From the NCBI RefSeq assembly GCF_000732905.1, contig NZ_CP007588.1, positions 1,291,854-1,355,853 of the forward strand: a stretch of 64,000 nucleotides of DNA, written 5' to 3'. Below, piece by piece: positions 9,368 through 17,442 of this stretch. A program made the translations under genes and the position numbers. The DNA is from Weissella tructae (GTDB lineage Bacteria > Bacillota > Bacilli > Lactobacillales > Lactobacillaceae). Every line of letters starts with the position of its first letter. Position 1 is the first letter of the stretch. The notes beneath the pieces are model-generated. The model did not search any database and was not told where the DNA came from. It saw nothing but the letters and a program-made list of their open reading frames with translations.

Positions 9368-9396
9368 TGTAAAGCATACTTTACATCGATGTAAAG
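9368..9396. promoter_or_regulatory. Three-half-site operator of XRE regulator
   Basis: TGTAAAG, CTTTACA and TGTAAAG follow each other with exact four-base spacers (CATA, TCGA). The right pair forms the perfect palindrome ACTTTACATCGATGTAAAGT. It sits between the divergent regulator and peptide genes, as expected for a repressor site. Confidence 0.75.
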
Positions 9397-9477
9397 TGGT
9401 TAGTTCCCCATAAATTCTCACAATCATGTACAGTTATAAGTGTAGTGATAGTGAAACTAAAAAGGGAGTTCAATACA

Positions 9478-9729
9478 ATGAACAAAAAAATGAAATTAGC
9501 AACAATTGCTTGCGTATCTACTTTATTAATTAGTGTCGCACCTGTAGGGGTCGCACCTACCACAGCACATGCTGCTGAAAAAACACAAATTGCCACAGGC
9601 CTACCCGCATACATGAGTGACTGGAGTGTTTCAACTTCAGAAGATGGTCCACAATTATCAATGGCTCCATTCAAAATGTGGGGAACTAATTTATGGGTCA
9701 AGGCCTGGATGTGGTCTAAGATCAAATAA
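9478..9729 (+). CDS. Secreted Trp-rich small peptide precursor
   Basis: 83 residues. A classical Sec signal peptide is visible: a basic start MNKKMK, a hydrophobic core, and a likely cleavage after Ala-His-Ala at residue 32. The mature part of about 51 residues ends in the cationic, Trp-rich segment MWGTNLWVKAWMWSKIK, and has five Trp in total. This is the composition of a membrane-active or antimicrobial peptide, but no known bacteriocin family motif is present and there is no double-glycine leader. An upstream in-frame extension lacks a ribosome site; GGGAG nine bases before the ATG at 9478 fixes the start. It is the first gene of a five-gene plus-strand run. Confidence 0.75.
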   Translation: MNKKMKLATIACVSTLLISVAPVGVAPTTAHAAEKTQIATGLPAYMSDWSVSTSEDGPQLSMAPFKMWGTNLWVKAWMWSKIK

Positions 9730-9822
9730 TTTACGGATTCATACAGTATATATAACGTGACACACAATTAGGGGATTATGTGCCACGGATTGTTTTAGGG
9801 AAAAGTTAGAGGAGCTTTGAAC

Positions 9823-10407
9823 ATGGGAACCCAATTTAATTCATTAGTCGGTTGTGGCTTATTCACAAAAAACGATGCAGACGAGTCTGTCTCATCTCGT
9901 AAGTTAACAATATCTGACAAATTATTAAAGCAAGCAAATAAAGTGATTACTTTCAACGGCCGTCATTTTGTTATCAATACAGAATTAGCGAAAACATTGC
10001 CTAAAAATGCACTAGCTATTATTCGTGAAAAAGTACGTCGTACAAACTTGTACATTGAAGATGTACTTGATGTACAAGATCAAAATATCAACATTCAAAC
10101 ACCCGGTGGCGCAACAATTCCATTGTGTTGTACAGAAAATGCAAATGGTGCGCATGACTATACCGCTAATATTTCTTGGTATCACATTCGTTTTACCTTG
10201 AATCCAGAAAAAATCAAACAAGGATTAGGATCAACCCTACGTGTTGCGGGCCTACCTTTGACAAAGCAAACATTAAAAGTTGCGTGCTACCGCTCACACA
10301 CTAATTTACGTGCTATTCATCATGACATCTGGTTCGATTACGATATCCTCAACGAAGAAGTTTGTTGTAACAGTGGTGTTGACTTAGCCCACATGTATGC
10401 ACATTAA
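9823..10407 (+). CDS. Unknown Cys-pair protein of peptide cassette
   Basis: 194 residues, no signal peptide or membrane helix. The N-terminal 70 residues look helical and basic. The rest looks beta-rich and carries two Cys-Cys pairs (PLCCTEN near residue 104 and EVCCNSG near 180) plus two single Cys, and several His (AIHHDIW, HMYAH), so metal binding or disulfides are conceivable. AGAGGAG eight bases upstream supports the ATG at 9823 rather than the TTG two codons earlier. It follows the peptide gene by 93 bases, a gap that contains an imperfect hairpin. No family was recognised. A maturation or self-protection role is only a guess from position. Confidence 0.65.
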   Translation: MGTQFNSLVGCGLFTKNDADESVSSRKLTISDKLLKQANKVITFNGRHFVINTELAKTLPKNALAIIREKVRRTNLYIEDVLDVQDQNINIQTPGGATIPLCCTENANGAHDYTANISWYHIRFTLNPEKIKQGLGSTLRVAGLPLTKQTLKVACYRSHTNLRAIHHDIWFDYDILNEEVCCNSGVDLAHMYAH

Positions 10408-10441
10408 TTGGATAAGGACATTCATTTAGAAAGGAGCCAAT

Positions 10442-10669
10442 ATGGAATGGCGTATTTTAGCTAAAACACTCTTACCACAATGGTTATCGTTATGGCTTAT
10501 TCAACGTTTGACGTTGGGTGTACAAGACAAAATCATGTTTTACATCGTCGTTGGGTTGATTTCAACTACGACACTTACATTAGTAATTCATTACATGTCA
10601 TACAAAGCACGCCATACTGAGGCTCACCAACATTCTAAATTAGAACACTGTTCCTGTTTTGCGGATTAG
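10442..10669 (+). CDS. Small membrane protein of peptide cassette
   Basis: 75 residues with AAGGAG five bases before the ATG. An amphipathic, Trp- and Leu-rich N-terminus (about 1-25) precedes one clear membrane helix (about 31-52). A short tail rich in His and Cys follows (HTEAHQHSKLEHCSCFAD), suggesting metal binding. It lies 34 bases after the preceding gene and 20 before the next. I do not recognise it. Small membrane proteins beside a secreted peptide often give immunity, but that is inference here. Confidence 0.65.
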   Translation: MEWRILAKTLLPQWLSLWLIQRLTLGVQDKIMFYIVVGLISTTTLTLVIHYMSYKARHTEAHQHSKLEHCSCFAD

Positions 10670-10689
10670 CATAGAAAGGTGTCCATACA

Positions 10690-10908
10690 ATGAAAAATCC
10701 ATTAATTTGGCCTGCCGCTAAATTAGCATTTAATAATACCTCAATCGCTTTAGGCTGGTCATTCTTAATATTTCTCGTAGCATCACTATTTTTTCCAAAT
10801 GTCATGATGATGGTTCAAAAATCTAATGTGTTTTTGATAATATTCTTCATTGCCTCTTTTACAGGTGATTTTTCTCGCGCCTATCGTAAAGCAAAAAACG
10901 AAGCATAG
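10690..10908 (+). CDS. Two-helix small membrane protein, first paralogue
   Basis: 72 residues with helices at about 17-38 and 44-60 and a basic end (RAYRKAKNEA). The segment IWPAAKLAFNNTSIALGW aligns with IWSACTLAFWQTILSIGW of the next gene, so the two are tandem paralogues of one unknown family. AAAGGTG precedes the ATG. It is part of the same plus-strand run as the secreted peptide gene. Confidence 0.65.
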   Translation: MKNPLIWPAAKLAFNNTSIALGWSFLIFLVASLFFPNVMMMVQKSNVFLIIFFIASFTGDFSRAYRKAKNEA

Positions 10909-10916
10909 AGGTGCCA

Positions 10917-11141
10917 ATGTCTAAACATTCCATATGGTCAGCCTGCACATTAGCATTTTGGCAAACTATTCTTAGTATCGGCTGGCTAATTTCATTAGCT
11001 TTAGCTATCTCGTTAGCACGTGGTAATTCAATTGGTTACTTCATCAATGATTATGGAAAACTTTTTCTATACATTGAAATCGGTCTCTTTATCATTGCGT
11101 CGACCTATAATTATCAGTTTTCGAAACAAAATCATACTTAA
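10917..11141 (+). CDS. Two-helix small membrane protein, second paralogue
   Basis: 74 residues from the ATG at 10917. A GTG two codons earlier lies inside the ribosome site AGAGGTG and is rejected. The helices are at about 13-32 and 45-62, followed by a short basic tail. It is a divergent copy of the preceding gene, sharing Ile-Trp at the start and Leu-Ala-Phe and Gly-Trp further on. It is the last gene of the cassette and is followed by a terminator. Confidence 0.65.
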   Translation: MSKHSIWSACTLAFWQTILSIGWLISLALAISLARGNSIGYFINDYGKLFLYIEIGLFIIASTYNYQFSKQNHT

Positions 11142-11160
11142 AAAAATTCTTTTATACCCA

Positions 11161-11196
11161 AAACACGTATCCATTGTCGCGATACGTGTTTTTATT
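11161..11196 (+). terminator. Terminator of peptide cassette
   Basis: Stem AAACACGTATC / GATACGTGTTT followed by a T-rich stretch, 20 bases after the last small gene. Confidence 0.8.
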
Positions 11197-11292
11197 TATC
11201 CATTGATATATTGATGTCCTATCAGGTTATTATTGAGCCACCTTGCAAGAACGCCTATAATAGAAATAATGAACATATCAAAGGAGCTTATC

Positions 11293-11952
11293 ATGGTCGA
11301 AGCAATCACAGCACAAGAGATGCAACTATTAGAACGTTACACAATCGATGAAATTGGGGTCTCACCATTAGTCTTAATGGAACGTACCGCTATGTCAGTC
11401 ATCGAAGTCTTAGGTGCGGGTGATTTTGACCTGAGCAATGTCCTTGTTCTATGTGGACTAGGAAATAACGGTGGCGATGGAATTGCCATTGCACGTCTTC
11501 TAATTCAAAAAGGCATTAATGTTGATTTGTTAATCCTTGGTGACGAAAAGCGTGCTTCACCACGTACACTAAATCAACTAAACATCGCACGTAACTATGG
11601 TATTGAAGTAAAGCAACGCGCTAGCGACTTCCGTAGCTACACAGCCATCGTAGACGCCTTGTTTGGAATTGGCTTGTCAAAGCCTGTTCCTGCAAAGCTA
11701 GGTGATGTGATCAAGCGTATTAACTCAGCTAACGTACCAGTTGTCTCTGTTGATACACCATCAGGATTAGATGCCACAACTGGAGAAATCTTGGGATCAT
11801 CAATCCGCGCAGCCGCAACGGTTACGTTTGGTTACGCAAAAACTGGACTCCTAAAAAATGAAGGTTTGAAGCGTGCCGGAAACATCTACGTTAAAGATAT
11901 CGGAGTTTACAAGTACCCTGACTTCGACGCTGAACAAGCTTCAGCAGAATAG
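11293..11952 (+). CDS. nnrE: NAD(P)H-hydrate epimerase
   Basis: 219 residues, equal to the YjeF N-terminal domain alone. The enzyme epimerises damaged NAD(P)HX so that the dehydratase can repair it. The motifs are ITAQEMQLLE at the start, CGLGNNGGDGIAIARLL near residue 55, DALFGIGL near 120 and VDTPSGLDATTG near 155. AAAGGAG seven bases upstream fixes the ATG at 11293; an earlier in-frame start has no ribosome site. It overlaps nothing and is followed eight bases later by an FAD-binding protein gene, so the two are probably co-transcribed. No dehydratase (nnrD) domain is fused or adjacent. Confidence 0.9.
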   Translation: MVEAITAQEMQLLERYTIDEIGVSPLVLMERTAMSVIEVLGAGDFDLSNVLVLCGLGNNGGDGIAIARLLIQKGINVDLLILGDEKRASPRTLNQLNIARNYGIEVKQRASDFRSYTAIVDALFGIGLSKPVPAKLGDVIKRINSANVPVVSVDTPSGLDATTGEILGSSIRAAATVTFGYAKTGLLKNEGLKRAGNIYVKDIGVYKYPDFDAEQASAE

Positions 11953-11960
11953 GAGAATCC

Positions 11961-13778
11961 ATGCAGATTGCACTTATTGGCGCCGGACCGCGCAATCTGA
12001 TTCTTACCGAGCGTTTGATTACTTATGCAAATCAATCAATTATGCCAGTAACCATCACCTTGTTCGATCCATTTCCAATTGGAGGCCGCGTTTGGTCCCC
12101 TGAACAAAACCCAACATTCATCGCAAATACCATTGCGTCCCACGCAACTTTATTTTCAGATGATACAATTCCATCAGTATATGGTGGCCTACGTGGACCT
12201 AATTGGTTTGACTGGCTACAAACTGATGCAAAGGCGTTTATTCAAGACCAAAACTATACACACGCCGCATCCTTTTTGGAAACAATCGATACAATTACAC
12301 CCAACACTTACCCTGCACGCGCATTATTTGGTGCGTACAGTGCCTGGGCTTTTCAACAAATCAAAGCTCATGCAAAGACACATGTTAACGTGGAACACCG
12401 TCGTATTTCGGTTTCCGCTCTAAACACAACAAACACTGTCTTTGAATTGACATTAGATAATGGCGAACTGTTTTCTGCCGACAAAGTTGTGTTAACGCCT
12501 GGCCAATTACCTAATGCGCCAACAGCCGAAGAAATCAATTTCGCAACAGCAGCTGAAACCAATCAACTAATTTACCTACCAGTTGGTCATCCTGGCGAAG
12601 CCGCATTAGAAGAGTTACCAGCTAAAGCCCCCGTTATCATGCGTGGTCTTGGTTTGAGTTTCTTCGACTATATGGCTGCCTTAACAATTGGTCGTGGCGG
12701 TAAATTCATTCGTCAAGAATCTGGGGCATTAACTTACGAAGCTTCTGGACAAGAACCTCATATTATTGCTGGTTCTCGTCGTGGCCAATTGGCGCATGCA
12801 CGTGGTGTAAACCAAAAAACAGCCCACGTTAGTTATGAACCAAAGATTTTTACCACTGCACGTCTAACAGAAACCGTACCTGCATCATTCGATACTTTTT
12901 TCCGCTTAATTAAAGCCGAAATGCAATTAGTCTATTACACTAACCTATTACGTGAACAACCTGATATTTATTCCGGTAATCATGCCAATTTCTTACAAAC
13001 ACTAATTGATAGCCCTGATGTAGAACAAGCGGTCAAAGATTTCGATTTCCCGGTAGAATATCGCTATGATTGGGACCATGTATTCCCACATACAACTTCA
13101 TCTGACGCACTGCAGATGTCACAACTACTTCAGTTAGACATCATGGATGCGAAGCAAGGAAATGCCTTTGGCCCTTATTCTGCATCGTATGAAGTTGTCA
13201 AAGACCTTCGTGCATTGATCCGTAAGTATCTAGCTAATGGTATTTTTGATGGGACAAATTACGAAGCATTTCTAACCGAATTTGGACCCTTCAATAATAC
13301 CGTTGCAGTTGGTCCGCCGCTTGAACGTATTGAACAATTAGACGCTTTAATTCAGGCTGAAGTTATGACGATTACCGGTCCAGAGTTAAAAGTTTCAGTT
13401 CAAGACAATCAATACCTGGCACAAGATAGTACTGGCGAACATTGGCAAGCACAAGCTTTGGTAGAGGCTCGCTTACCCACAACGAATCTCAATAAAGTCA
13501 TTGATCCATTAATGTCTCAATTACGTGAAACACATGCCGTTCAAGAATATACTATGTCTCGTGAAGATGGCTCAACTTACCAAATTCCGGCCACAGATGT
13601 AAATATTCAAACGCTTCAAGTCCAAACACCAACTGGACAATTGGATAATTTCTTTATTTGGGGATTACCAACTGAAGGAAAGCGTTGGTTTACTACCTTC
13701 TTACCCCGACCAGATGATGGCGATTTAAATATGCGTGATGCTGAAACGATTGCACAAACCATGTTTCAAAATAGCTAA
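11961..13778 (+). CDS. FAD/NAD(P)-binding protein (NAD_binding_9 type)
   Basis: 605 residues. It begins with a dinucleotide-binding motif IGAGPRNLILTERL, and DPFPIGGRVWSP follows at about residue 35. GPNWFDWL and the motif VVLTPGQLPN near residue 178 fit the large bacterial family of FAD/NAD(P)-binding proteins related to Lys/Orn hydroxylase-like oxidoreductases. The substrate is unknown. It is cytoplasmic, with no membrane helix. AGGAG precedes the ATG, and the gene follows nnrE by eight bases. A strong terminator closes the unit. Confidence 0.8.
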   Translation: MQIALIGAGPRNLILTERLITYANQSIMPVTITLFDPFPIGGRVWSPEQNPTFIANTIASHATLFSDDTIPSVYGGLRGPNWFDWLQTDAKAFIQDQNYTHAASFLETIDTITPNTYPARALFGAYSAWAFQQIKAHAKTHVNVEHRRISVSALNTTNTVFELTLDNGELFSADKVVLTPGQLPNAPTAEEINFATAAETNQLIYLPVGHPGEAALEELPAKAPVIMRGLGLSFFDYMAALTIGRGGKFIRQESGALTYEASGQEPHIIAGSRRGQLAHARGVNQKTAHVSYEPKIFTTARLTETVPASFDTFFRLIKAEMQLVYYTNLLREQPDIYSGNHANFLQTLIDSPDVEQAVKDFDFPVEYRYDWDHVFPHTTSSDALQMSQLLQLDIMDAKQGNAFGPYSASYEVVKDLRALIRKYLANGIFDGTNYEAFLTEFGPFNNTVAVGPPLERIEQLDALIQAEVMTITGPELKVSVQDNQYLAQDSTGEHWQAQALVEARLPTTNLNKVIDPLMSQLRETHAVQEYTMSREDGSTYQIPATDVNIQTLQVQTPTGQLDNFFIWGLPTEGKRWFTTFLPRPDDGDLNMRDAETIAQTMFQNS

Positions 13779-13795
13779 ATTGTGATAACAAAATA

Positions 13796-13833
13796 AAAGG
13801 TGATGTTACGTTATGCGTAACATCACCTTTTTT
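13796..13833. terminator. Bidirectional terminator
   Basis: Stem AAAGGTGATGTTACG / CGTAACATCACCTTT with T-run, between the convergent FAD-protein gene and the small membrane protein gene. Confidence 0.85.
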
Positions 13834-13835
13834 AA

Positions 13836-14234
13836 TTAGTCATCATTTGATTCTTTTTCATGCTCGGCCAATTGCGTTTCAACTAGTTTAGCACCTAACA
13901 TCATCATTACCGCAACAAACGCTGCAACAGCGCCAGTCACGATGAATGTCGTGTAGTCACAGTAACTCCCATCAAAAAATGATGAGATACTCAAACCAAC
14001 CCATACAATAACAAATGGAATAACAAAACGTTGCACACTAGTACGAGTGAATTTTTCCAATAACATCCATGTCACATACATTCCAATCAACATAATCACA
14101 AAGGACATGTTATACCATACTTCCCGACCCGTTATAATGTTTGATACCAACGTAACAATGAATACTCCTACCACCAGAGCTACCAAATTCTGTTGGAATG
14201 GTAACAATGACGCCCACTTCTTCTTAATCATCAT
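13836..14234 (-). CDS. Four-helix membrane protein, unknown
   Basis: 132 residues. Four hydrophobic helices can be placed at about 14-33, 42-62, 70-88 and 97-115, with a basic start (MMIKKKW) and an acidic cytoplasmic tail (EHEKESNDD). GGGGGA seven bases upstream supports the ATG at 14234. No conserved motif was recognised, and the context (FAD protein, trehalose genes) gives no clue. It ends on the shared terminator at 13796. Confidence 0.65.
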   Translation of the reverse strand: MMIKKKWASLLPFQQNLVALVVGVFIVTLVSNIITGREVWYNMSFVIMLIGMYVTWMLLEKFTRTSVQRFVIPFVIVWVGLSISSFFDGSYCDYTTFIVTGAVAAFVAVMMMLGAKLVETQLAEHEKESNDD

Positions 14235-14303
14235 TTTAAAATCCCCCTAAGATTTAACATGATTATTTCATACCCTCATATGTCTACTATCTTAACACAT
14301 ACC

Positions 14304-14336
14304 AAAAGGGAAGAATGGTTAACATCCTTCCCTTTT
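14304..14336 (-). terminator. Terminator of trehalose operon
   Basis: Stem AAAAGGGAAGAAT / ATCCTTCCCTTTT downstream of pgmB on the minus strand, with one mismatch in the stem. Confidence 0.65.
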
Positions 14337-14371
14337 AATTAAATTTAGTCTTCAGACACAAAGCTTTCTTC

Positions 14372-15043
14372 TTACTTAGGCCAGTTAGCCTTAATATTTG
14401 CAAGTGTCACATCTTTGGTTGAAGCAAATAGAATATCTGCATCACTTAGGGCATCTGCATCCCCAATTCCCACGGACATTTCACCCGCACCATTAATTGA
14501 TTGAATCCCAGCGCCAGAATCTTCCAATCCAATTACTTCTTCAGGTGCTAAGTTCAATACGTCCGCAGCTGCTTTAAAAATGGCTGGATCTGGCTTTCCT
14601 GCCGCAACAGATGCTGGATCAACAATCGCTTCAAAGTAATCTGAGATACCCAACCGATCGACGATAAAACCAGCATTCTTTGATGCCGACGCAATACTCA
14701 TCTTGTACCCTGCCGCTTTTAATTCAGCCAAGAATTCACGCATGCCTGGTAAGGCATCATCAGGCGTTAATTCTGAAATCAAATTACGGTAGTTATCATT
14801 CTTCTTAGTCGCCAACGCTTCTCGGGCTGCCAAATCATATTCATCAGCCATACCACCCGTCGTTAGAATCAAATCCAAAGAACCCATACGGTCAATTCCT
14901 TTTAGATTTTCAGCTAATTCTGGTGTCCATGTTGTCCCAACTTCTTCTGCAATTTGACGCCAGGCAATTGAATGGAATTTGGCTGTATCAGCCAAAACAC
15001 CATCCATATCAAATGCGAATCCTTTAATATTTTCAAATGTCAT
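14372..15043 (-). CDS. pgmB: Beta-phosphoglucomutase
   Basis: 223 residues of the HAD superfamily. It converts beta-glucose 1-phosphate to glucose 6-phosphate. FAFDMDGVLADT near residue 9 holds the nucleophile Asp12 and the acid/base Asp14. WTPELAENLKGIDR, MSIASASKN near residue 110 and GLEDSGAGIQSI near 165 complete the signature of this subfamily. Its ribosome site AAAGGAT overlaps the end of the GH65 gene (gap five bases), so expression is coupled to the phosphorylase that produces its substrate. Last gene of the trehalose operon. Confidence 0.93.
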   Translation of the reverse strand: MTFENIKGFAFDMDGVLADTAKFHSIAWRQIAEEVGTTWTPELAENLKGIDRMGSLDLILTTGGMADEYDLAAREALATKKNDNYRNLISELTPDDALPGMREFLAELKAAGYKMSIASASKNAGFIVDRLGISDYFEAIVDPASVAAGKPDPAIFKAAADVLNLAPEEVIGLEDSGAGIQSINGAGEMSVGIGDADALSDADILFASTKDVTLANIKANWPK

Positions 15044-15048
15044 AGCGC

Positions 15049-17394
15049 TTATCCTTTAGTAAAAGTCTGTGCCGTATTCGCAGCCAATGAAACTGGTTGT
15101 CCATATACTTCAACATCCAATGGTGCATCAGCCATTACAGTCACTGCTTCAGGTGTCATTTCAAACGTCAACATTGTGCCACGGTACTTTTGCGTAAAGG
15201 CTAGACGATGCCAAGACGTTGGTAGATTTGGTGCAATTGAGACCAATCCATCACGTAACATTACCCCACCAAATTCATTTTGAATGACTTCTAATGTTTC
15301 ACCCATAACACCAATGTGAACACCTTCTGCAGTGGTTCCACCTTGAATGTCATAGTAGTCAGAACCAATCGCAGTTGTTAGGTAATCTAGGGCTTCATCC
15401 ATATTATTCAAAGTCACATCAATTCCAGCAAATACCGGACGTGAAGTTGTTGAACCGTGGACTGTACGCGCTAGATAATAATCCTTATTCAAGGCCAACC
15501 AATTCTCTGGTAAGTCGTAACCAAGTTGCGCAACAAGCTTGGCCATATGACGATTACCTAAGTTGTAAATGGTCATTAGCGTGTCTGCTTGCTTGGCGAC
15601 TTGGTAATCATCTGGTGACAATCCTTCTGCCTTCAACAAACGATCGATACGGTGAATGTCGCCGTACTTCGCTTCATATGCTGCAAAATCTACCGCTTCT
15701 AAATCAAAGTAACCCGCATATTGCGCAATGATTCCTTCAGGACTAATTTCTAACGCTAATCCCTTAGAAACATTCTTGGCTAGGTTTAGCCAATCTGAAC
15801 CAAAGTCTGTTTCATGTGCAACTGATTCAAACATTTCTGTTTGCGTTTCAGCTAATTCAAGCAACCAGTTCAATGACCATGTCAGCATCAAATTCGTGTA
15901 GGCATTATCCTTAATCCCACCGGCTTCTGTACCTGGGTATGCTTCATGATATTCGTCAGGTCCCATAACTCCAGCAATGTGGTAACGTCCATCTGCATCT
16001 TCTTCAGCCTTGTTCAACCAGAACTTTGTTGTTTCCAACAACAATTCCAGACCACCTTCACGTAGTAATGATGTATCACCTGTGATTTGTGTGTAGACCC
16101 AAATGTTGTAAGCAATGGTCAATGACACGTGACGTTGTAGGCGAGAATTGTCTGGTTCCCATTCATTGTTAACGGTGTTCAAATGGATGAACTGTGATTG
16201 TTCATCTCCGTACATCCCTGATTGCCATGGGAACATCGCCCCAGCTTCACCGTCTAAAATAGCATTCTTCTTCGCCGCATCAATACGCTTGATTCGGTAA
16301 CGCAAGATATCGCGTGCTGTTTCTGGATCATTCGCAGCATAATATGGCACCACAAAGATTTCATCCCAGAAGATGTGTCCACGATATCCTTCACCTGTTA
16401 ACCCACGTGACCCAACGGATGCATCTAAATCCTTATTGGCCTCATGTTGCGCCGCTTGACGAATATGGAAGATATTCATACGAATCATCAATTGCATGTC
16501 AGGATCGTCAGAGTCTAATTGAATGTCCGCCGTTTCCCAAACTTCTTGCCAGTATGCTGTACTACTTTCAATTACCTTATCAACACTATGTGTAGCCAAA
16601 GCTGCTTGAACAAATACTAGTGGTTCTGACAATTCATAACTTGTACCAATTGCAATTAACTTATCAATTTGTACCGTTTGATTTGTTTGTAGTGTAACTT
16701 CACCCGTTGACACTTGCATGTCTGCCGGACCTTCAACATTTTGGAATGTCATCACATCACTAGTTGTTTCAGCACCAACGACAATATCAATATCAGTACT
16801 ACGTGTCTTAGCAGTTAAAATATCACCAGCAATTTCAGTTACATTGAATTCACGTGAATCAAATGCACGGTAACGTGCAACGTTTTGATTCAAAAGAGTT
16901 CCATCAATGATACTTTCTACTTGCAATTGTGCTGAAAAATCAGCTGTAATCGCCAGTTGAATTCCTAGCATGTGGTATTGCTTAGGGTCGACCGCTTTCA
17001 CTGTACGTAAAGTCAATTGACCTTGTGGCACGGCTACGGTTAGTTCTTCGGTGAACAAACCGTTTTGGAAATCAACCCCGGCTTCACGATGTGTAATCGT
17101 GTCATGGTTAATGACGACTGGTTGGTCATCCAAAGTTAATTTAAATAGCTGTGGATTTGGCAGATTGACCATATCTTCGTTCACAACATCTTTGTTCGCA
17201 ACTTCTGTTCGTGTTTGATTAAAGACACCTGCAACATATAGTCCGGGATAGTTGTGTTCATCAAATGATTGAAATACTGATGCACCACGCCAACCAACAT
17301 ATCCATTTCCCAATGTCAAAAGTGATTCTTGTCCGTAGGCACGTTTTTCCGTTTCTAACCCGTTATACATTAAACGCCATGCTTTTTCTGCCAT
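15049..17394 (-). CDS. trePP: GH65 phosphorylase, probably trehalose-6-phosphate phosphorylase
   Basis: 781 residues, typical for glycoside hydrolase family 65 disaccharide phosphorylases. The (alpha/alpha)6 domain shows HIFWDEIFV and the acid-catalyst segment MGPDEYHEAYPG with the conserved Glu. QADTLMTIYNL and ARTVHGSTTSRPVFAGI are also family marks. GH65 includes maltose, trehalose and kojibiose phosphorylases. Here the adjacent PTS transporter delivers a phosphorylated sugar, and pgmB follows. By analogy with Lactococcus lactis the likely substrate is trehalose 6-phosphate, giving beta-glucose 1-phosphate and glucose 6-phosphate. The substrate assignment is from context; the fold and family are firm. 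AAAGGAG precedes the ATG. Confidence 0.85.
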   Translation of the reverse strand: MAEKAWRLMYNGLETEKRAYGQESLLTLGNGYVGWRGASVFQSFDEHNYPGLYVAGVFNQTRTEVANKDVVNEDMVNLPNPQLFKLTLDDQPVVINHDTITHREAGVDFQNGLFTEELTVAVPQGQLTLRTVKAVDPKQYHMLGIQLAITADFSAQLQVESIIDGTLLNQNVARYRAFDSREFNVTEIAGDILTAKTRSTDIDIVVGAETTSDVMTFQNVEGPADMQVSTGEVTLQTNQTVQIDKLIAIGTSYELSEPLVFVQAALATHSVDKVIESSTAYWQEVWETADIQLDSDDPDMQLMIRMNIFHIRQAAQHEANKDLDASVGSRGLTGEGYRGHIFWDEIFVVPYYAANDPETARDILRYRIKRIDAAKKNAILDGEAGAMFPWQSGMYGDEQSQFIHLNTVNNEWEPDNSRLQRHVSLTIAYNIWVYTQITGDTSLLREGGLELLLETTKFWLNKAEEDADGRYHIAGVMGPDEYHEAYPGTEAGGIKDNAYTNLMLTWSLNWLLELAETQTEMFESVAHETDFGSDWLNLAKNVSKGLALEISPEGIIAQYAGYFDLEAVDFAAYEAKYGDIHRIDRLLKAEGLSPDDYQVAKQADTLMTIYNLGNRHMAKLVAQLGYDLPENWLALNKDYYLARTVHGSTTSRPVFAGIDVTLNNMDEALDYLTTAIGSDYYDIQGGTTAEGVHIGVMGETLEVIQNEFGGVMLRDGLVSIAPNLPTSWHRLAFTQKYRGTMLTFEMTPEAVTVMADAPLDVEVYGQPVSLAANTAQTFTKG

Positions 17395-17442
17395 CCTTAG
17401 CTCCTTTATTTAGTCATGTTTATACAATATTGTTTTATTTAA

